Shown in pieces: positions 6,521 through 16,117 of a stretch of DNA of 64,000 nt. The stretch is from Serratia ficaria (GTDB lineage Bacteria; Pseudomonadota; Gammaproteobacteria; Enterobacterales; Enterobacteriaceae): positions 4,712,001 to 4,776,000 of the forward strand of contig NZ_LT906479.1 of NCBI RefSeq assembly GCF_900187015.1, written 5' to 3'. A program made the translations under genes and the position numbers. How positions within the stretch are numbered: the stretch's first letter is position 1; each line of letters opens with the position of its first letter. Under the pieces are notes generated by a model. That model saw only the letters and a program-made list of their open reading frames with translations, did not search any database and was not told the DNA's origin.

Positions 6521-9349
6521 ATGGACAATATCGAAGTTCGTGGTGCTCGAACCCATAATCTCAAAAACATCAACCTGATTATCCCGCGTGACAAGCTGAT
6601 CGTCGTCACCGGCCTGTCCGGTTCAGGCAAGTCCTCGCTGGCTTTTGATACGCTGTATGCCGAAGGGCAGCGCCGCTACGTCGAGTCGCTCTCCGCCTAT
6701 GCACGCCAGTTTCTTTCGCTGATGGAAAAACCGGACGTCGACCACATCGAAGGTCTGTCGCCGGCGATCTCCATCGAGCAGAAATCCACCTCGCATAACC
6801 CGCGGTCCACGGTCGGCACCATCACCGAGATCCACGACTACCTGCGCCTGCTGTTCGCCCGCGTCGGCGAGCCGCGCTGCCCGGATCACCACGTGCCGCT
6901 GGCGGCGCAGACCGTCAGCCAGATGGTCGACAACGTGCTCAGCCAGCCGGAAGGCAAGCGCCTGATGCTGCTGGCGCCGGTGGTGAAAGACCGCAAGGGC
7001 GAACACACCAAGACGCTGGAAAACCTGGCCACCCAGGGCTATATCCGCGCGCGCATCGACGGCGAAGTGTGCGATCTGTCCGATCCGCCGAAGCTGGAGC
7101 TGCAGAAGAAACACACCATCGAAGTGGTGGTCGACCGCTTCAAGGTGCGCGAAGACATGGCGCAGCGCCTGGCGGAATCCTTCGAGACCGCGCTGGAGCT
7201 GTCCGGCGGCACCGCCGTGGTGGCCGATATGGACGACGAAAAGGCCGAGGAGCTGCTGTTCTCCGCCAACTTCGCCTGCCCGATCTGCGGCTACAGCATG
7301 CGTGAACTCGAGCCGCGCCTGTTTTCGTTCAACAACCCGGCCGGCGCCTGCCCAACCTGTGACGGCCTGGGCGTGCAGCAGTTCTTCGATCCGGAGCGCG
7401 TGGTGCAGAACCCCGAGCTGTCGCTGGCCGGCGGCGCGATCCGCGGCTGGGATCGCCGCAACTTCTATTACTTCCAGATGCTGCGCTCGCTGGCGGAGCA
7501 CTACCAGTTCGACGTCGAGGCGCCGTTCAACAGCCTGAGCGCCAACGTGCAGAAGGCGGTGCTGAGCGGCTCCGGCAAGGAGTCGATCGAATTCAAATAC
7601 ATCAACGATCGCGGCGACACCACGGTGCGCCGCCATCCGTTCGAAGGCGTGCTGCACAACATGGAGCGCCGCTACAAGGAGACCGAATCCAGCGCGGTGC
7701 GCGAAGAGCTGGCCAAGTTCATCAGCAACCGCCCCTGCGCCTCGTGCCACGGCACCCGCCTGCGCGAAGAGGCGCGCAACGTGTTCGTCGAGGACACCAC
7801 GCTGCCGGAAATCTCCGATCTGAGCATCGGCCACGCGATGAGCTTCTTCCAGAACATGAAGCTCAGCGGCCAGCGCGCCAAAATTGCCGAAAAAGTGCTG
7901 AAAGAGATTGGCGATCGCCTGAAGTTCCTGGTGAACGTCGGCCTGAACTACCTGTCGCTGTCGCGTTCGGCGGAAACCCTGTCCGGCGGCGAAGCGCAGC
8001 GCATCCGTTTGGCCAGCCAGATCGGCGCCGGCCTGGTGGGCGTGATGTACGTGCTGGATGAGCCGTCGATCGGCCTGCACCAGCGCGACAACGAACGCCT
8101 GCTGGAAACCCTGATCCACCTGCGCAACCTGGGCAACACGGTGATCGTGGTGGAACATGACGAAGACGCCATTCGCGCCGCCGACCACGTGATCGACATC
8201 GGCCCCGGCGCCGGCGTGCACGGCGGCCAGGTGGTGGCGGAAGGCACGGTGGAAGACATCATGGCGCAGCCGGACTCGCTGACCGGCCAGTTCCTCAGCG
8301 GCAAGCGCGAAATCGCCATTCCCGCGCGGCGGGTGCCGGCCGATCCGACCAAGGTGCTGAAGCTGAGCGGCGCGCGCGGCAACAACCTGAAAGACGTGAC
8401 GCTGACGCTGCCGGTCGGCCTGTTTACCTGCATCACCGGGGTATCCGGCTCCGGCAAATCGACGCTGATCAACGATACGCTGTTCCCGATCGCCCAGCGC
8501 CAGCTCAACGGCGCCACCATCGCCGAGCCGGCGCCGTTCCGCGAAGTCACCGGCCTGGAACACTTCGACAAGGTGATCGACATCGATCAGAGCCCGATCG
8601 GCCGTACGCCGCGCTCCAACCCGGCCACCTACACCGGCATCTTCACCCCGGTGCGCGAGCTGTTCGCCGGCGTGCCGGAATCGCGCAGCCGCGGCTACAA
8701 CCCGGGCCGCTTCAGCTTCAACGTCAAGGGCGGCCGCTGCGAAGCCTGCCAGGGCGACGGGGTGATCAAAGTGGAAATGCACTTCCTGCCGGACATCTAC
8801 GTGCCGTGCGACCAGTGCAAGGGCAAGCGCTATAACCGCGAAACGCTGGAAGTGAAGTACAAGGGCAAGAGCATCCACGAAGTGCTGGAGATGACCATCG
8901 AAGAGGCGCGCGACTTCTTCGACGCGGTGCCGGCGCTGGCGCGCAAGCTGCAAACCCTGATGGACGTCGGGCTGTCGTACATTCGTCTCGGCCAGTCGGC
9001 CACCACGCTGTCCGGCGGCGAGGCGCAGCGCGTCAAGCTGGCGCGCGAGCTGTCAAAACGCGGTACCGGCCAGACGCTGTACATCCTCGACGAGCCGACC
9101 ACCGGCCTGCACTTCGCCGATATCCAGCAGCTGCTGGCGGTGCTGCATCAGCTGCGCGACCAGGGCAACACCATCGTGGTGATTGAGCACAACCTCGACG
9201 TGATCAAAACCGCGGACTGGATCGTCGATCTGGGGCCGGAAGGCGGCAGCGGCGGCGGTGAGATCCTGGTCTCCGGCACGCCGGAAACCGTGGCCGACTG
9301 CGAAGCTTCGCATACCGCGCGCTTCCTCAAGCCGCTGCTGAACAAGTAA
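6521..9349 (+). CDS. uvrA: Excinuclease ABC subunit A
   Basis: The damage-recognition ATPase of nucleotide excision repair; a UvrA dimer loads UvrB at lesions. It is 942 residues (E. coli 940). Both ABC modules are complete: the first Walker A (GLSGSGKSS, residues about 31-39), zinc-binding cysteines near 250-280 (CPICGYS, then CPTCDGLG), the first signature LSGGEAQRI, the second Walker A (GVSGSGKS, near residue 640), the second zinc module ([14 protein letters not shown]) and the second signature LSGGEAQRV. The ATG follows a purine-rich stretch (GACGGGAAG). It is divergent from ssb and probably SOS-regulated through the upstream LexA box. Confidence 0.98.
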   Translation: MDNIEVRGARTHNLKNINLIIPRDKLIVVTGLSGSGKSSLAFDTLYAEGQRRYVESLSAYARQFLSLMEKPDVDHIEGLSPAISIEQKSTSHNPRSTVGTITEIHDYLRLLFARVGEPRCPDHHVPLAAQTVSQMVDNVLSQPEGKRLMLLAPVVKDRKGEHTKTLENLATQGYIRARIDGEVCDLSDPPKLELQKKHTIEVVVDRFKVREDMAQRLAESFETALELSGGTAVVADMDDEKAEELLFSANFACPICGYSMRELEPRLFSFNNPAGACPTCDGLGVQQFFDPERVVQNPELSLAGGAIRGWDRRNFYYFQMLRSLAEHYQFDVEAPFNSLSANVQKAVLSGSGKESIEFKYINDRGDTTVRRHPFEGVLHNMERRYKETESSAVREELAKFISNRPCASCHGTRLREEARNVFVEDTTLPEISDLSIGHAMSFFQNMKLSGQRAKIAEKVLKEIGDRLKFLVNVGLNYLSLSRSAETLSGGEAQRIRLASQIGAGLVGVMYVLDEPSIGLHQRDNERLLETLIHLRNLGNTVIVVEHDEDAIRAADHVIDIGPGAGVHGGQVVAEGTVEDIMAQPDSLTGQFLSGKREIAIPARRVPADPTKVLKLSGARGNNLKDVTLTLPVGLFTCITGVSGSGKSTLINDTLFPIAQRQLNGATIAEPAPFREVTGLEHFDKVIDIDQSPIGRTPRSNPATYTGIFTPVRELFAGVPESRSRGYNPGRFSFNVKGGRCEACQGDGVIKVEMHFLPDIYVPCDQCKGKRYNRETLEVKYKGKSIHEVLEMTIEEARDFFDAVPALARKLQTLMDVGLSYIRLGQSATTLSGGEAQRVKLARELSKRGTGQTLYILDEPTTGLHFADIQQLLAVLHQLRDQGNTIVVIEHNLDVIKTADWIVDLGPEGGSGGGEILVSGTPETVADCEASHTARFLKPLLNK

Positions 9350-9360
9350 CCCCCTGCGCG

Positions 9361-9385
9361 GCGGGCCGTCTCTCCGGCGGCCCGC
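9361..9385 (+). terminator. Hairpin after uvrA
   Basis: GCGGGCCG (9361-9368) pairs with CGGCCCGC (9378-9385), starting 11 bases after the uvrA stop. There is no clear U-tract, so it may be a weak terminator or an mRNA-stabilising stem. Confidence 0.5.
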
Positions 9386-9576
9386 CCGCTTGCCGATTTC
9401 GCGCACATTGAACAGAAACAGGCAAGATTTCGACATTTTCAGGCATTTCCCTCCCCGCTCGCTCCTTTTATCATCAATGTTCCCTCGGCGGCCGCCGGCA
9501 TTATTCAGGCCGCGTCTCACCGGCATTCTGCTGCCGGCGATGCCTTATCCCCCATCCACAGATGACTGGAGTGACC

Positions 9577-10629
9577 ATGAACATTACGCATGCCTATGCC
9601 GCGCATGACGCGAAGTCTGCGCTGGTGCCTTTCGATTATCAGCCGCGCGCCCTGCGCGACCACGATGTGCAAATCAAGGTGTTGTTCTGCGGCGTCTGCC
9701 ACTCGGACCTGCATCAGGCCCGCAACGAATGGAGCAATACCCTCTACCCGGTGGTGCCTGGCCATGAAATTGTCGGCCGCGTCAGCGCCGTCGGCAGCCA
9801 TGTCTCGGCTTATCAGGTCGGCGATTTGGTCGGCGTGGGCTGCATGGTGGATTCGTGCCGCAGCTGTCCGAGCTGCGAGGAAGGGCTGGAGCAATACTGC
9901 GAAAACGGCTTTACCGGCACCTATAACGGCCAGGATCGCCAGACCGGCGCCGTGACCTACGGCGGCTACTCCACCGATATGGTGGTGGACCAGGACTTCG
10001 TGCTGCGGGTGCCGGCCAACCTCGATCCGGCCGGCGTCGCGCCGCTGCTGTGCGCCGGCATCACCACCTATTCGCCGCTGCGCCAGTGGGGCGCGGGCCC
10101 GGGGAAAAAGGTCGGTATCGTCGGCCTGGGCGGGCTGGGGCACATGGGGGTCAAGCTGGCGCGGGCGATGGGCGCGCACGTGGTGCTGTTCACCACTTCG
10201 CCGTCGAAAATCGAAGACGCCAAGCGCCTGGGCGCCCATGAGGTGGTGATTTCCCGCAATCAGGAAGAGATGGCGCAGCACGCCAACAGCTTCGACTTCA
10301 TCCTCAATACGGTGGCGGCCCAGCACGACCTCAATCCGTTCCTCAACCTGCTGCGCCGCGACGGCACCCTGACGCTGGTCGGCGCGCCGGAGCACGACCA
10401 TCCGTCGCCGCAGGTGTTCAACCTGATCATGAAGCGCCGCCGCATCGCCGGCTCGCTGATCGGCGGCATTGCGGAAACCCAGGAGATGCTGGACTTCTGC
10501 GGCCAGCACGGCATCACCTCGGACATCGAGCTGATCCCGATGCAGCAGATCAACCAGGCCTATGAACGCATGCTGAAAAGCGACGTGAAATACCGCTTCG
10601 TGGTGGATATCGACTCCCTGCGGGCATAA
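9577..10629 (+). CDS. Zinc-dependent NAD(P) alcohol/aldehyde dehydrogenase (YahK-like)
   Basis: A medium-chain dehydrogenase/reductase of the cinnamyl-alcohol dehydrogenase type, probably an NADPH-dependent aldehyde reductase like E. coli YahK. It is 350 residues. Catalytic zinc ligands are in CGVCHSDLH and GHEIVG. The structural zinc cysteines are in CRSCPSCEEGLEQYC. The Rossmann glycine motif is GIVGLGGLGHMG. The ATG at 9577 has GGAGTG just upstream; an in-frame ATG at 9562 lacks a ribosome site. It is monocistronic, flanked by hairpins. The physiological substrate cannot be told from sequence. Confidence 0.9.
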   Translation: MNITHAYAAHDAKSALVPFDYQPRALRDHDVQIKVLFCGVCHSDLHQARNEWSNTLYPVVPGHEIVGRVSAVGSHVSAYQVGDLVGVGCMVDSCRSCPSCEEGLEQYCENGFTGTYNGQDRQTGAVTYGGYSTDMVVDQDFVLRVPANLDPAGVAPLLCAGITTYSPLRQWGAGPGKKVGIVGLGGLGHMGVKLARAMGAHVVLFTTSPSKIEDAKRLGAHEVVISRNQEEMAQHANSFDFILNTVAAQHDLNPFLNLLRRDGTLTLVGAPEHDHPSPQVFNLIMKRRRIAGSLIGGIAETQEMLDFCGQHGITSDIELIPMQQINQAYERMLKSDVKYRFVVDIDSLRA

Positions 10630-10634
10630 CGCCA

Positions 10635-10664
10635 ACGGGCGCCCGCTGCGGCGCCCGTTTTTTT
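10635..10664 (+). terminator. Rho-independent terminator
   Basis: ACGGGCGC (10635-10642) pairs with GCGCCCGT (10651-10658), followed by seven T. It ends the dehydrogenase transcript and overlaps the end of the convergent acetyltransferase gene. Confidence 0.9.
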
Positions 10665-11220
10665 ACAGCCGCTTGATGACCCGCGCCGGGTTGCCGCCCA
10701 CCACGCAGTTGGCCGGCACGTCTTTGGTCACCACCGCTCCGGACGCCACCACCACGTTATCCCCCAGCGTCACCCCCGGGTTGATCACCGCCCGGCCGCC
10801 GATCCACACGTTATCGCCAATCCTCACCGGCTTGCCGAATTCCGCCCCGCCGACGCGGGTCTCGGCGTCCAGCGGATGGGTGGCGGTGTAGATATGCACC
10901 CCCGGCGCCAGCAGGCAGTTATCGCCGATATGCACTTCGCACACGTCGAGGATCACGCAGTCGAAATTGGCGTAGAAGTTCTTGCCCAGATAAATGTTGT
11001 AGCCGTAGTCGCAGCGGAAGGTCGGTTCGACAGTGCCGCCCTGATACCGGCCCAGCAGCTCCCCCAGCCAGCGTTTGCGCTGCTCGCCCTCTTCCGGCGA
11101 CGAGTGGTTGTAATGGTGCACCAGCTGGCGCGCCCGCTGGCGTTCGCTGCGCAGCAGCTCGTCCCCGGCGTCATACAGCTCGCCGGCAATCATCCTGCGT
11201 TTTTCTTCGCTCATGCTCAT
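10663..11220 (-). CDS. maa: Maltose O-acetyltransferase
   Basis: Transfers acetyl from acetyl-CoA to maltose or glucose; its role may be sugar detoxification. It is a left-handed parallel beta-helix hexapeptide-repeat protein with an N-terminal Mac domain ([17 protein letters not shown]) and the family core [20 protein letters not shown]. The catalytic histidine lies in YTATHPLDA, and the CoA-site end is [13 protein letters not shown]. Three in-frame ATGs exist (11229, 11220, 11214); 11220 has AGG at about 9 bases and is preferred, while the E. coli-like start would be 11214. It is convergent with the dehydrogenase. Confidence 0.88.
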   Translation of the reverse strand: MSMSEEKRRMIAGELYDAGDELLRSERQRARQLVHHYNHSSPEEGEQRKRWLGELLGRYQGGTVEPTFRCDYGYNIYLGKNFYANFDCVILDVCEVHIGDNCLLAPGVHIYTATHPLDAETRVGGAEFGKPVRIGDNVWIGGRAVINPGVTLGDNVVVASGAVVTKDVPANCVVGGNPARVIKRL

Positions 11221-11348
11221 TCGCGGCATCCTTTTTTCAGGCCGATTATCCGTGCATCAGCCTAACTTTTTCGCTGAGCCAATAAAACGGGAACGTTCCC
11301 AATACCGATCGGCGATCACAATTTCAGCGGCAAACAGAGGAAATGGGA

Positions 11349-11702
11349 TCAGGCGCGCAGCTCCTGGCGCACATGTTCGGGCAACCCTGCCAGCACCAGC
11401 TGGTAGGAACTGTCTATCAGGGTATAAAACTGCGAATTCGGCAGATTGCCGTCGAGAAACACCGTATTCCAGTGCGCTTTGTTCAGGCCGGCGCAGGCGA
11501 CGATCTCCGGGTGATGCTCGCGCAGGCTTTCCGCCAGCTCCGGGCTGGACTTTACCGCCAGCGCCGGCCGCCCCTGCACTTCGCACACCATGGCGAACAT
11601 CACGTCGCCAACCTTGATCTGGCTGGCCTGCCACTGGTTCTGGTCGCTCTGTTGCGCGCCCGGCTTCGCCATGCAGTATTCCAGCAATGCTGTGTTATTC
11701 AT
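11349..11702 (-). CDS. yjbR: MmcQ/YjbR family DNA-binding protein
   Basis: A small CyaY-like-fold protein of about 117 residues. Family features are the N-terminal MNNTALLEYCMAKPGAQQ, the core KVGDVMFAMVCEVQGRPAL and the WNTVFLDG segment. Family structures suggest DNA binding, but the function is unproven. The ATG at 11702 was chosen because GGGGAG at the very end of yjbQ lies in good spacing; the longer frame starting inside yjbQ has no ribosome site. It is cotranscribed with yjbQ, the same pair as in E. coli between uvrA and tyrB. Confidence 0.88.
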   Translation of the reverse strand: MNNTALLEYCMAKPGAQQSDQNQWQASQIKVGDVMFAMVCEVQGRPALAVKSSPELAESLREHHPEIVACAGLNKAHWNTVFLDGNLPNSQFYTLIDSSYQLVLAGLPEHVRQELRA

Positions 11703-11706
11703 CGGG

Positions 11707-12123
11707 TTACTCCCCCTGTAACGTGGCCACAATACGGCGTGATCCGCCGTGGATGCGGTGCTCCCCCAGCCAAATGCCCTGCCATGTGCCCAGCATCAGC
11801 CGCCCGTGGCTAACCGGCAGCGTCAAGGTCGCGCCCAGCAACGAGGATTTGATGTGCGCCGGCATGTCGTCCGGCCCTTCGTAGTCATGCTGATAGGGTG
11901 CGTTTTCCGGCACCTGACGCAGGAAATGCTGCTCCATATCGGCTCGCACCGTGGGATCGCAGTTCTCGTTGAGCGTCAGCGAGGCCGAGGTATGCTGCAA
12001 CAACAGATGCAGCAGGCCGGTTTGCAGGCGGTGTAAGTGGGTTAACTGGTCGACTATCTCTTCGGTAACCAGATGAAAACCACGCGCTTTAGCGCTGAGG
12101 ATAAGCGTTTGCTGATGCCACAT
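11707..12123 (-). CDS. yjbQ: YjbQ family (UPF0047) secondary thiamine-phosphate synthase-like protein
   Basis: A 138-residue protein with the UPF0047 signature [20 protein letters not shown] and the C-terminal [14 protein letters not shown]. coli YjbQ shows weak thiamine phosphate synthase activity when overproduced, but its true role is uncertain. The conserved His and acidic residues of the signature are present, so the protein looks intact. Its stop is 4 bases before the yjbR start, so the two are probably coupled. Confidence 0.9.
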   Translation of the reverse strand: MWHQQTLILSAKARGFHLVTEEIVDQLTHLHRLQTGLLHLLLQHTSASLTLNENCDPTVRADMEQHFLRQVPENAPYQHDYEGPDDMPAHIKSSLLGATLTLPVSHGRLMLGTWQGIWLGEHRIHGGSRRIVATLQGE

Positions 12124-12194
12124 GAGTGAGCGCCCCTCAATCAGTATATTCTCTATCCGGTTTGCGGCAACTGCGGCGGCAAACCGACAACAAA

Positions 12195-12222
12195 AAAGGA
12201 GCGATATCGCTATCGCTCCTTT
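12195..12222 (-). terminator. Rho-independent terminator of tyrB
   Basis: AAAGGAGCGATA (12195-12206) and TATCGCTCCTTT (12211-12222) form a perfect 12-bp stem with a 4-base loop. The A-run at 12192-12197 gives a U-tract on the minus strand. Confidence 0.93.
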
Positions 12223-12249
12223 GCGAACTTCGGTTAACCCTAACAGGCT

Positions 12250-13443
12250 TTACTGCACTGCGGCAAATGCCTCGGCCACCTGGTGCACGTTGTTGTGGTT
12301 CAGGCCGGCGACGCACATGCGGCCGCTGTGGATCAGATAGACGCCAAACTCTTCGCGCAGGCGATCGACCTGCGCCGCGCTGAAGCCGGTGTAGCTGAAC
12401 ATGCCGCGCTGTTCCAGCAGGTAGTCGAAGTTGCGCTGCGGCAGCGCGTTTTTCAACGCCTCCACCAGCGTTTTGCGCATTTCGAGGATGCGGGTGCGCA
12501 TGTTTTCCACTTCGTCCAGCCACTGGGCTTTCAGCTGCGCGTCGTTCAACACCTTGGCCACCACCTGCGCGCCGAAGTTCGGCGGGCTGGAGTAGTTGCG
12601 GCGCACGGTCGCCTTCAGCTGGCCCAGCACGCGGCCGGCCGCCTCTTCGCTTTCGCACACCACCGACAGGCCGCCGACGCGCTCGCCGTACAGCGAGAAG
12701 ATTTTCGAGAACGAGTTGCTCACCAGGCACGGCAGGCCCGCCGCGGCGATGGCGCGAATGGCGTAGGCGTCCTGATCCATGCCGCCGCCAAAGCCCTGAT
12801 AGGCGATGTCGAGGAACGGGATCAGCGCGCGATCGGCAATCACCTTGACCACCTCGTCCCATTGGGCGGCGGTCAGATCGGAGCCGGTCGGGTTGTGGCA
12901 GCACGGGTGCAGCAGCGCAATGCTGTGCTGCGGCAGCTGCCGCAAGGCGCTCAGCATGGCGTCGAACTTCACGCCCAGGCTTTCGGCGTCGAAGTACGGG
13001 TAGGTGTTCACCTTGAAGCCGGCGCCGCCGAAGATGGCGACGTGGTTTTCCCAGGTCGGGTCGCTGACCCACACCTGCGAATCCGGGAAATAGCTTTTCA
13101 GGAAGTCGGCGCCCACTTTCAACGCGCCGGAGCCGCCGACGGTCTGAATGGTGGCGATGCGCCCCTGCTGCAGCATCGGGTGCTGCGCGCCGAACAGCAG
13201 CTGCTGGATGGCGGTGCGGTAAGGCTGCAGGCCTTCCATCGGCAGATACACCGACGCGCCGTGCTCGACGCTGTTCAGCTGCGCTTCCGCCGCGGCGACC
13301 GCCCGCATCTGCGGGATGATGCCCTGCTCGTTGTAGTACAGACCGATACTCAGGTTCACCTTGTGCGCACGCGGGTCTTTTTTGAATTTTTCCATCAGCG
13401 ACAGAATAGGATCGCCGGCATAGGCGTCAACGTTCTGGAACAC
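12250..13443 (-). CDS. tyrB: Aromatic amino acid aminotransferase
   Basis: A PLP enzyme that makes tyrosine, phenylalanine and leucine from their keto acids with glutamate. It is 397 residues, identical to E. coli TyrB. Visible motifs are the N-terminal [17 protein letters not shown], the substrate/PLP region [15 protein letters not shown], the PLP-binding lysine in [16 protein letters not shown] (about residue 247) and the carboxylate-binding arginine in [10 protein letters not shown] strong terminator follows. No convincing TyrR box was found upstream. The neighbouring Lrp-type regulator and PheC-like dehydratase suggest a local aromatic amino acid cluster. Confidence 0.96.
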   Translation of the reverse strand: MFQNVDAYAGDPILSLMEKFKKDPRAHKVNLSIGLYYNEQGIIPQMRAVAAAEAQLNSVEHGASVYLPMEGLQPYRTAIQQLLFGAQHPMLQQGRIATIQTVGGSGALKVGADFLKSYFPDSQVWVSDPTWENHVAIFGGAGFKVNTYPYFDAESLGVKFDAMLSALRQLPQHSIALLHPCCHNPTGSDLTAAQWDEVVKVIADRALIPFLDIAYQGFGGGMDQDAYAIRAIAAAGLPCLVSNSFSKIFSLYGERVGGLSVVCESEEAAGRVLGQLKATVRRNYSSPPNFGAQVVAKVLNDAQLKAQWLDEVENMRTRILEMRKTLVEALKNALPQRNFDYLLEQRGMFSYTGFSAAQVDRLREEFGVYLIHSGRMCVAGLNHNNVHQVAEAFAAVQ

Positions 13444-13502
13444 GGGGTTATTCTCCTGGATTAGGGTGGTTTGGGCACAGCGTTACGTTCCTAATATAGA
13501 CG

Positions 13503-13522
13503 TAAAACCGCCTGCGGTTTTA
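13503..13522 (-). terminator. Hairpin after the Lrp-type regulator
   Basis: TAAAACCGC (13503-13511) pairs with GCGGTTTTA (13514-13522), starting 3 bases after the regulator's stop. It probably separates that gene from tyrB, although the U-tract is weak. Confidence 0.6.
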
Positions 13523-13525
13523 GCT

Positions 13526-13993
13526 TTATCTCGCCACCGGCAACAAACCGTTTTCCTTGATCCTGTTCAGCACCACCGCCGTTTTGATATGCGCCACGCT
13601 TTTGTGCTGCGACAGCGTCTGGCTGATGAAATCGCTCAGCGCCGGCAGATCCGCCACCGCCACCTTCAGCAGGTAGTCGGCGTCGCCGGTGGTTTTGTAG
13701 GCGTCAAGGACCGCGTCCACCTCTTCCAGCATCTGATGAAAACTGTCGATCTGCTCCTGCGCGTGGGTGATCAGGCTGACCTCGATCAGCCCCACCAGGC
13801 CCAGCCCGACCGCTTCCGGCGCCAGGCGCGCATGGTAGCCGCGGATCAGCTGCGCCTGCTCCAGGCTGATGCGCCGCCGCGAACATTGCGAAGCCGACAA
13901 CCCCACCAGCTCGCTCAGCTCCTGATTGGTCAGACGGCCGTTGGCCTGTAACAGCGTCAGGATTTTCATATCAAAATCGTCAATGTTGTACAT
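13526..13993 (-). CDS. Lrp/AsnC family transcriptional regulator
   Basis: A 155-residue regulator with an N-terminal winged HTH (DFDMKILTLLQANGRLTNQE, then GLSASQCSRRRISLEQAQ) and a C-terminal RAM ligand-binding domain (residues about 70-150, with TGDADYLLKVAVADLPAL). Such proteins sense amino acids and act as dimers to octamers. The ATG at 13993 has an AGG close upstream; a GTG at 13999 adds two residues. It is divergent from the pheC-like gene (about 215 bases between them) and upstream of tyrB, so control of aromatic amino acid genes is a reasonable guess. E. coli has no counterpart here. Confidence 0.88.
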   Translation of the reverse strand: MYNIDDFDMKILTLLQANGRLTNQELSELVGLSASQCSRRRISLEQAQLIRGYHARLAPEAVGLGLVGLIEVSLITHAQEQIDSFHQMLEEVDAVLDAYKTTGDADYLLKVAVADLPALSDFISQTLSQHKSVAHIKTAVVLNRIKENGLLPVAR

Positions 13994-14208
13994 AGCCACC
14001 TGTAAACTGTGTTAATAAATGTTGACGTTACAGCCTATCAGTTTTTTTGCCGTTGCCGGCATCACACCGTGGCGCTTACGCCGCGTACAGCAGCAACGCC
14101 GGGCATTTTCGCCGGTTAATGGCATAAAAGACGGGTAATTCATGCAAGCAAACAACAATTAACGGCTAAGTAACGCATAAAACCACGAATGTATAAAAAG
14201 GAAGCCTG

Positions 14209-14976
14209 ATGAAAAAGCTACTCCCTCTCGCTCTGCTGGTCGCCGCCGGGAGCGCCAGCGCCCAATCCCATCTGGACAAGGTGGTGCAGCAAAAAACGCT
14301 GGAAGTCTGCACCACCGGCGACTACAAGCCCTACACCTTCCTGCAGGAGGACGGCAGCTACCGGGGCATCGATATCGACATGGCCGAATCGCTGGCCAAA
14401 AGCCTGGGCGCCAAGGTGAAGTGGGTGAAAACCAGCTGGAAAACCCTGACCCCGGACTTCGTCTCCGGCAAGTGCGACATCGCCATGGGCGGCATCTCGG
14501 TAACGCTGGAGCGGCAAAAGCAGGTGTTCTTCGCCGACAAGCTGGATACCGACGGCAAGATCCCGCTGGTGCGCTGCACCGACGTGAAGAAATACCGCAC
14601 TATCGAGCAGATCAACAGGCCGTCGGTGCGCCTGCTGGAGCCGGCGGGCGGCACCAACGAAGCCTTTGTGCACGCCTATCTGCCGAAAGCCAAGCTGACG
14701 CTGACCCACGATAACGTCGGTATTTTCCAACAGCTGGTGGACCGCAAGGCGGACGTGATGATCACCGACGCCTCCGAGGCGCTGTATCAGCAGAAACGTT
14801 ATCCGAAGCTGTGCGCGGTCAACCCCAAGAAGCCGATGCAATACGGCGAGAAGGCCTACATGCTGCCGCGCGACGATTTGAGCTGGAAACTGTATGTGGA
14901 TCAGTGGCTGCACCTGGCCAAGGCGACCGGCGAGTATCAGAAAATTATCGATAAATGGCTGGCGGCGAACAAGTGA
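14209..14976 (+). CDS. pheC: Periplasmic cyclohexadienyl dehydratase (PheC-like, solute-binding-protein fold)
   Basis: A 255-residue secreted protein with signal peptide MKKLLPLALLVAAGSASA, cleaved before QSH. The fold is that of amino acid ABC-transporter binding proteins, but the sequence follows Pseudomonas PheC closely: CTTGDYKPYTF, SKSLGAKV, MGGISVTLERQKQVFF, PAGGTNEAF, DNVGIFQQLVD, MITDASEA and LPRDDLSWKLYVDQWLHLA. PheC converts prephenate to phenylpyruvate or arogenate to phenylalanine in the periplasm. E190 of the precursor (in TDASEA) aligns, from memory, with the catalytic Glu173 of mature P. aeruginosa PheC. It has no transporter neighbours, which fits an enzyme rather than a receptor. 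The alternative is a polar amino acid binding protein. Confidence 0.8.
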   Translation: MKKLLPLALLVAAGSASAQSHLDKVVQQKTLEVCTTGDYKPYTFLQEDGSYRGIDIDMAESLAKSLGAKVKWVKTSWKTLTPDFVSGKCDIAMGGISVTLERQKQVFFADKLDTDGKIPLVRCTDVKKYRTIEQINRPSVRLLEPAGGTNEAFVHAYLPKAKLTLTHDNVGIFQQLVDRKADVMITDASEALYQQKRYPKLCAVNPKKPMQYGEKAYMLPRDDLSWKLYVDQWLHLAKATGEYQKIIDKWLAANK

Positions 14977-14988
14977 CGCCGTGATGAG

Positions 14989-15012
14989 CGGGGCCGGCGC
15001 AAACCGGCCCCG
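14989..15012. terminator. Hairpin between convergent pheC and alr
   Basis: CGGGGCCGG (14989-14997) pairs with CCGGCCCCG (15004-15012). It lies between two converging genes and may act both ways. There is no U-tract. Confidence 0.5.
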
Positions 15013-15020
15013 GCGGCGGC

Positions 15021-16100
15021 TCAATCGCCGATGTATTCCATCGCCACGCGCTGCGTCAGCTTGGTGATCAGTTCGTAGGCGCTGATGCCGGTACAGGCGG
15101 CGATGCGCTCGACCGGCAGCTCTCTGCCCCACAGCACCGCCTCATCGCCGACCTTGTCGCCGGCGTCCGGCCCGAGATCGACAGAGATCATGTCCATCGA
15201 CACCCGCCCGACGATCGGCACTTCGCGCCCGTTCAGCCACACCGGCGTGCCGGTTGGCGCGCTGCGCGGATAGCCGTCGCCATAGCCCATCGCCACCACC
15301 CCCAATCGGGTGTCGCGCTGGCTCACCCAGGTGCCGCCGTAACCGACCGACTCGCCGGCCTGGTGCTCGCGCACCGCAATCAGGCTGGACTTCAGCGTCA
15401 TCGCCGGCTGCAGCCGGTACTGGCTGCCGCTGGCGCTCTCCAGCGGCGAAACGCCATACAGGATAATGCCCGGACGCACCCACTCGTTATGCGCGTCCGG
15501 CCACAGCAGGGTGCCGCCGGAAGCGGCGATCGAGCGCTGCCCCGGCTTGCCGCGGGCAAACTGTTCGAAGCAGGCGATTTGTTTCAGGGTAGCGTCAGAC
15601 TCCGGCTCGTCGGCGCGGCTGAAGTGGCTCATGATGTTGACCGGCTGCGCCACGTTGCGGCAGGCGCACAGGCGCCGGTAAAACGCCTCCGCCTGCTCGG
15701 GGCGCACGCCCAGGCGATGCATGCCAGTATCCAGCTTCATCCACACCGGCACCGGGCGCGCCAGTTCGGCCCGCTCCAGCGCTTCCAGCTGTTCGATGCT
15801 GTGCACCGCGGTGTCGATGTTGTTCGCCACCAGCACCGGCAGGTCCTCGGCGGAGAAGAAGCCTTCCAGCAGCAGGATCGGTTTGACGATGCCGCCGGAG
15901 CGCAGCATCAGCGCTTCGCCGATGCGCGCCACGCCGTAGCAGTCGGCGTCTTGCAGGGTATGGGCCGTTTCCAGCAGGCCGTGTCCATAAGCGTTTGCTT
16001 TCACAACGGCAATCAGGCGGCTTTGCGGCGCCTGGCGGCGCACCTGTTGCAGATTGTGTCGCAGAGCGCGGCGGTCGATTACAGCGGTTGCCGCTTTCAT
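15021..16100 (-). CDS. alr: Alanine racemase
   Basis: A PLP enzyme interconverting L- and D-alanine for peptidoglycan. It is 359 residues, as in E. coli. The PLP lysine is K34 in [12 protein letters not shown]. Other landmarks are the second-base region GYGDGYPR and the C-terminal domain [14 protein letters not shown], which contributes to the active site across the dimer. The start is 17 bases after the dnaB stop, so it is likely cotranscribed with dnaB as in E. coli. Confidence 0.96.
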   Translation of the reverse strand: MKAATAVIDRRALRHNLQQVRRQAPQSRLIAVVKANAYGHGLLETAHTLQDADCYGVARIGEALMLRSGGIVKPILLLEGFFSAEDLPVLVANNIDTAVHSIEQLEALERAELARPVPVWMKLDTGMHRLGVRPEQAEAFYRRLCACRNVAQPVNIMSHFSRADEPESDATLKQIACFEQFARGKPGQRSIAASGGTLLWPDAHNEWVRPGIILYGVSPLESASGSQYRLQPAMTLKSSLIAVREHQAGESVGYGGTWVSQRDTRLGVVAMGYGDGYPRSAPTGTPVWLNGREVPIVGRVSMDMISVDLGPDAGDKVGDEAVLWGRELPVERIAACTGISAYELITKLTQRVAMEYIGD

Positions 16101-16117
16101 TTCAGTTCCTTAACGGG

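Noticed and set aside
6623..8953. A 776-codon open frame on the minus strand opposite uvrA
   Set aside because: A composition artefact of GC-rich codon use on the opposite strand; its protein is low-complexity (His, Arg, Gln, Ala) and uvrA is unmistakable.
12137..13072. A 311-codon minus-strand frame overlapping tyrB
   Set aside because: An out-of-frame shadow of tyrB, rich in Arg, Gly and Ala.
14209..14976. Plain amino acid ABC-transporter binding protein
   Set aside because: The fold fits, but PheC-specific motifs, the conserved glutamate and the lack of permease or ATPase neighbours favour the dehydratase; kept as the alternative.
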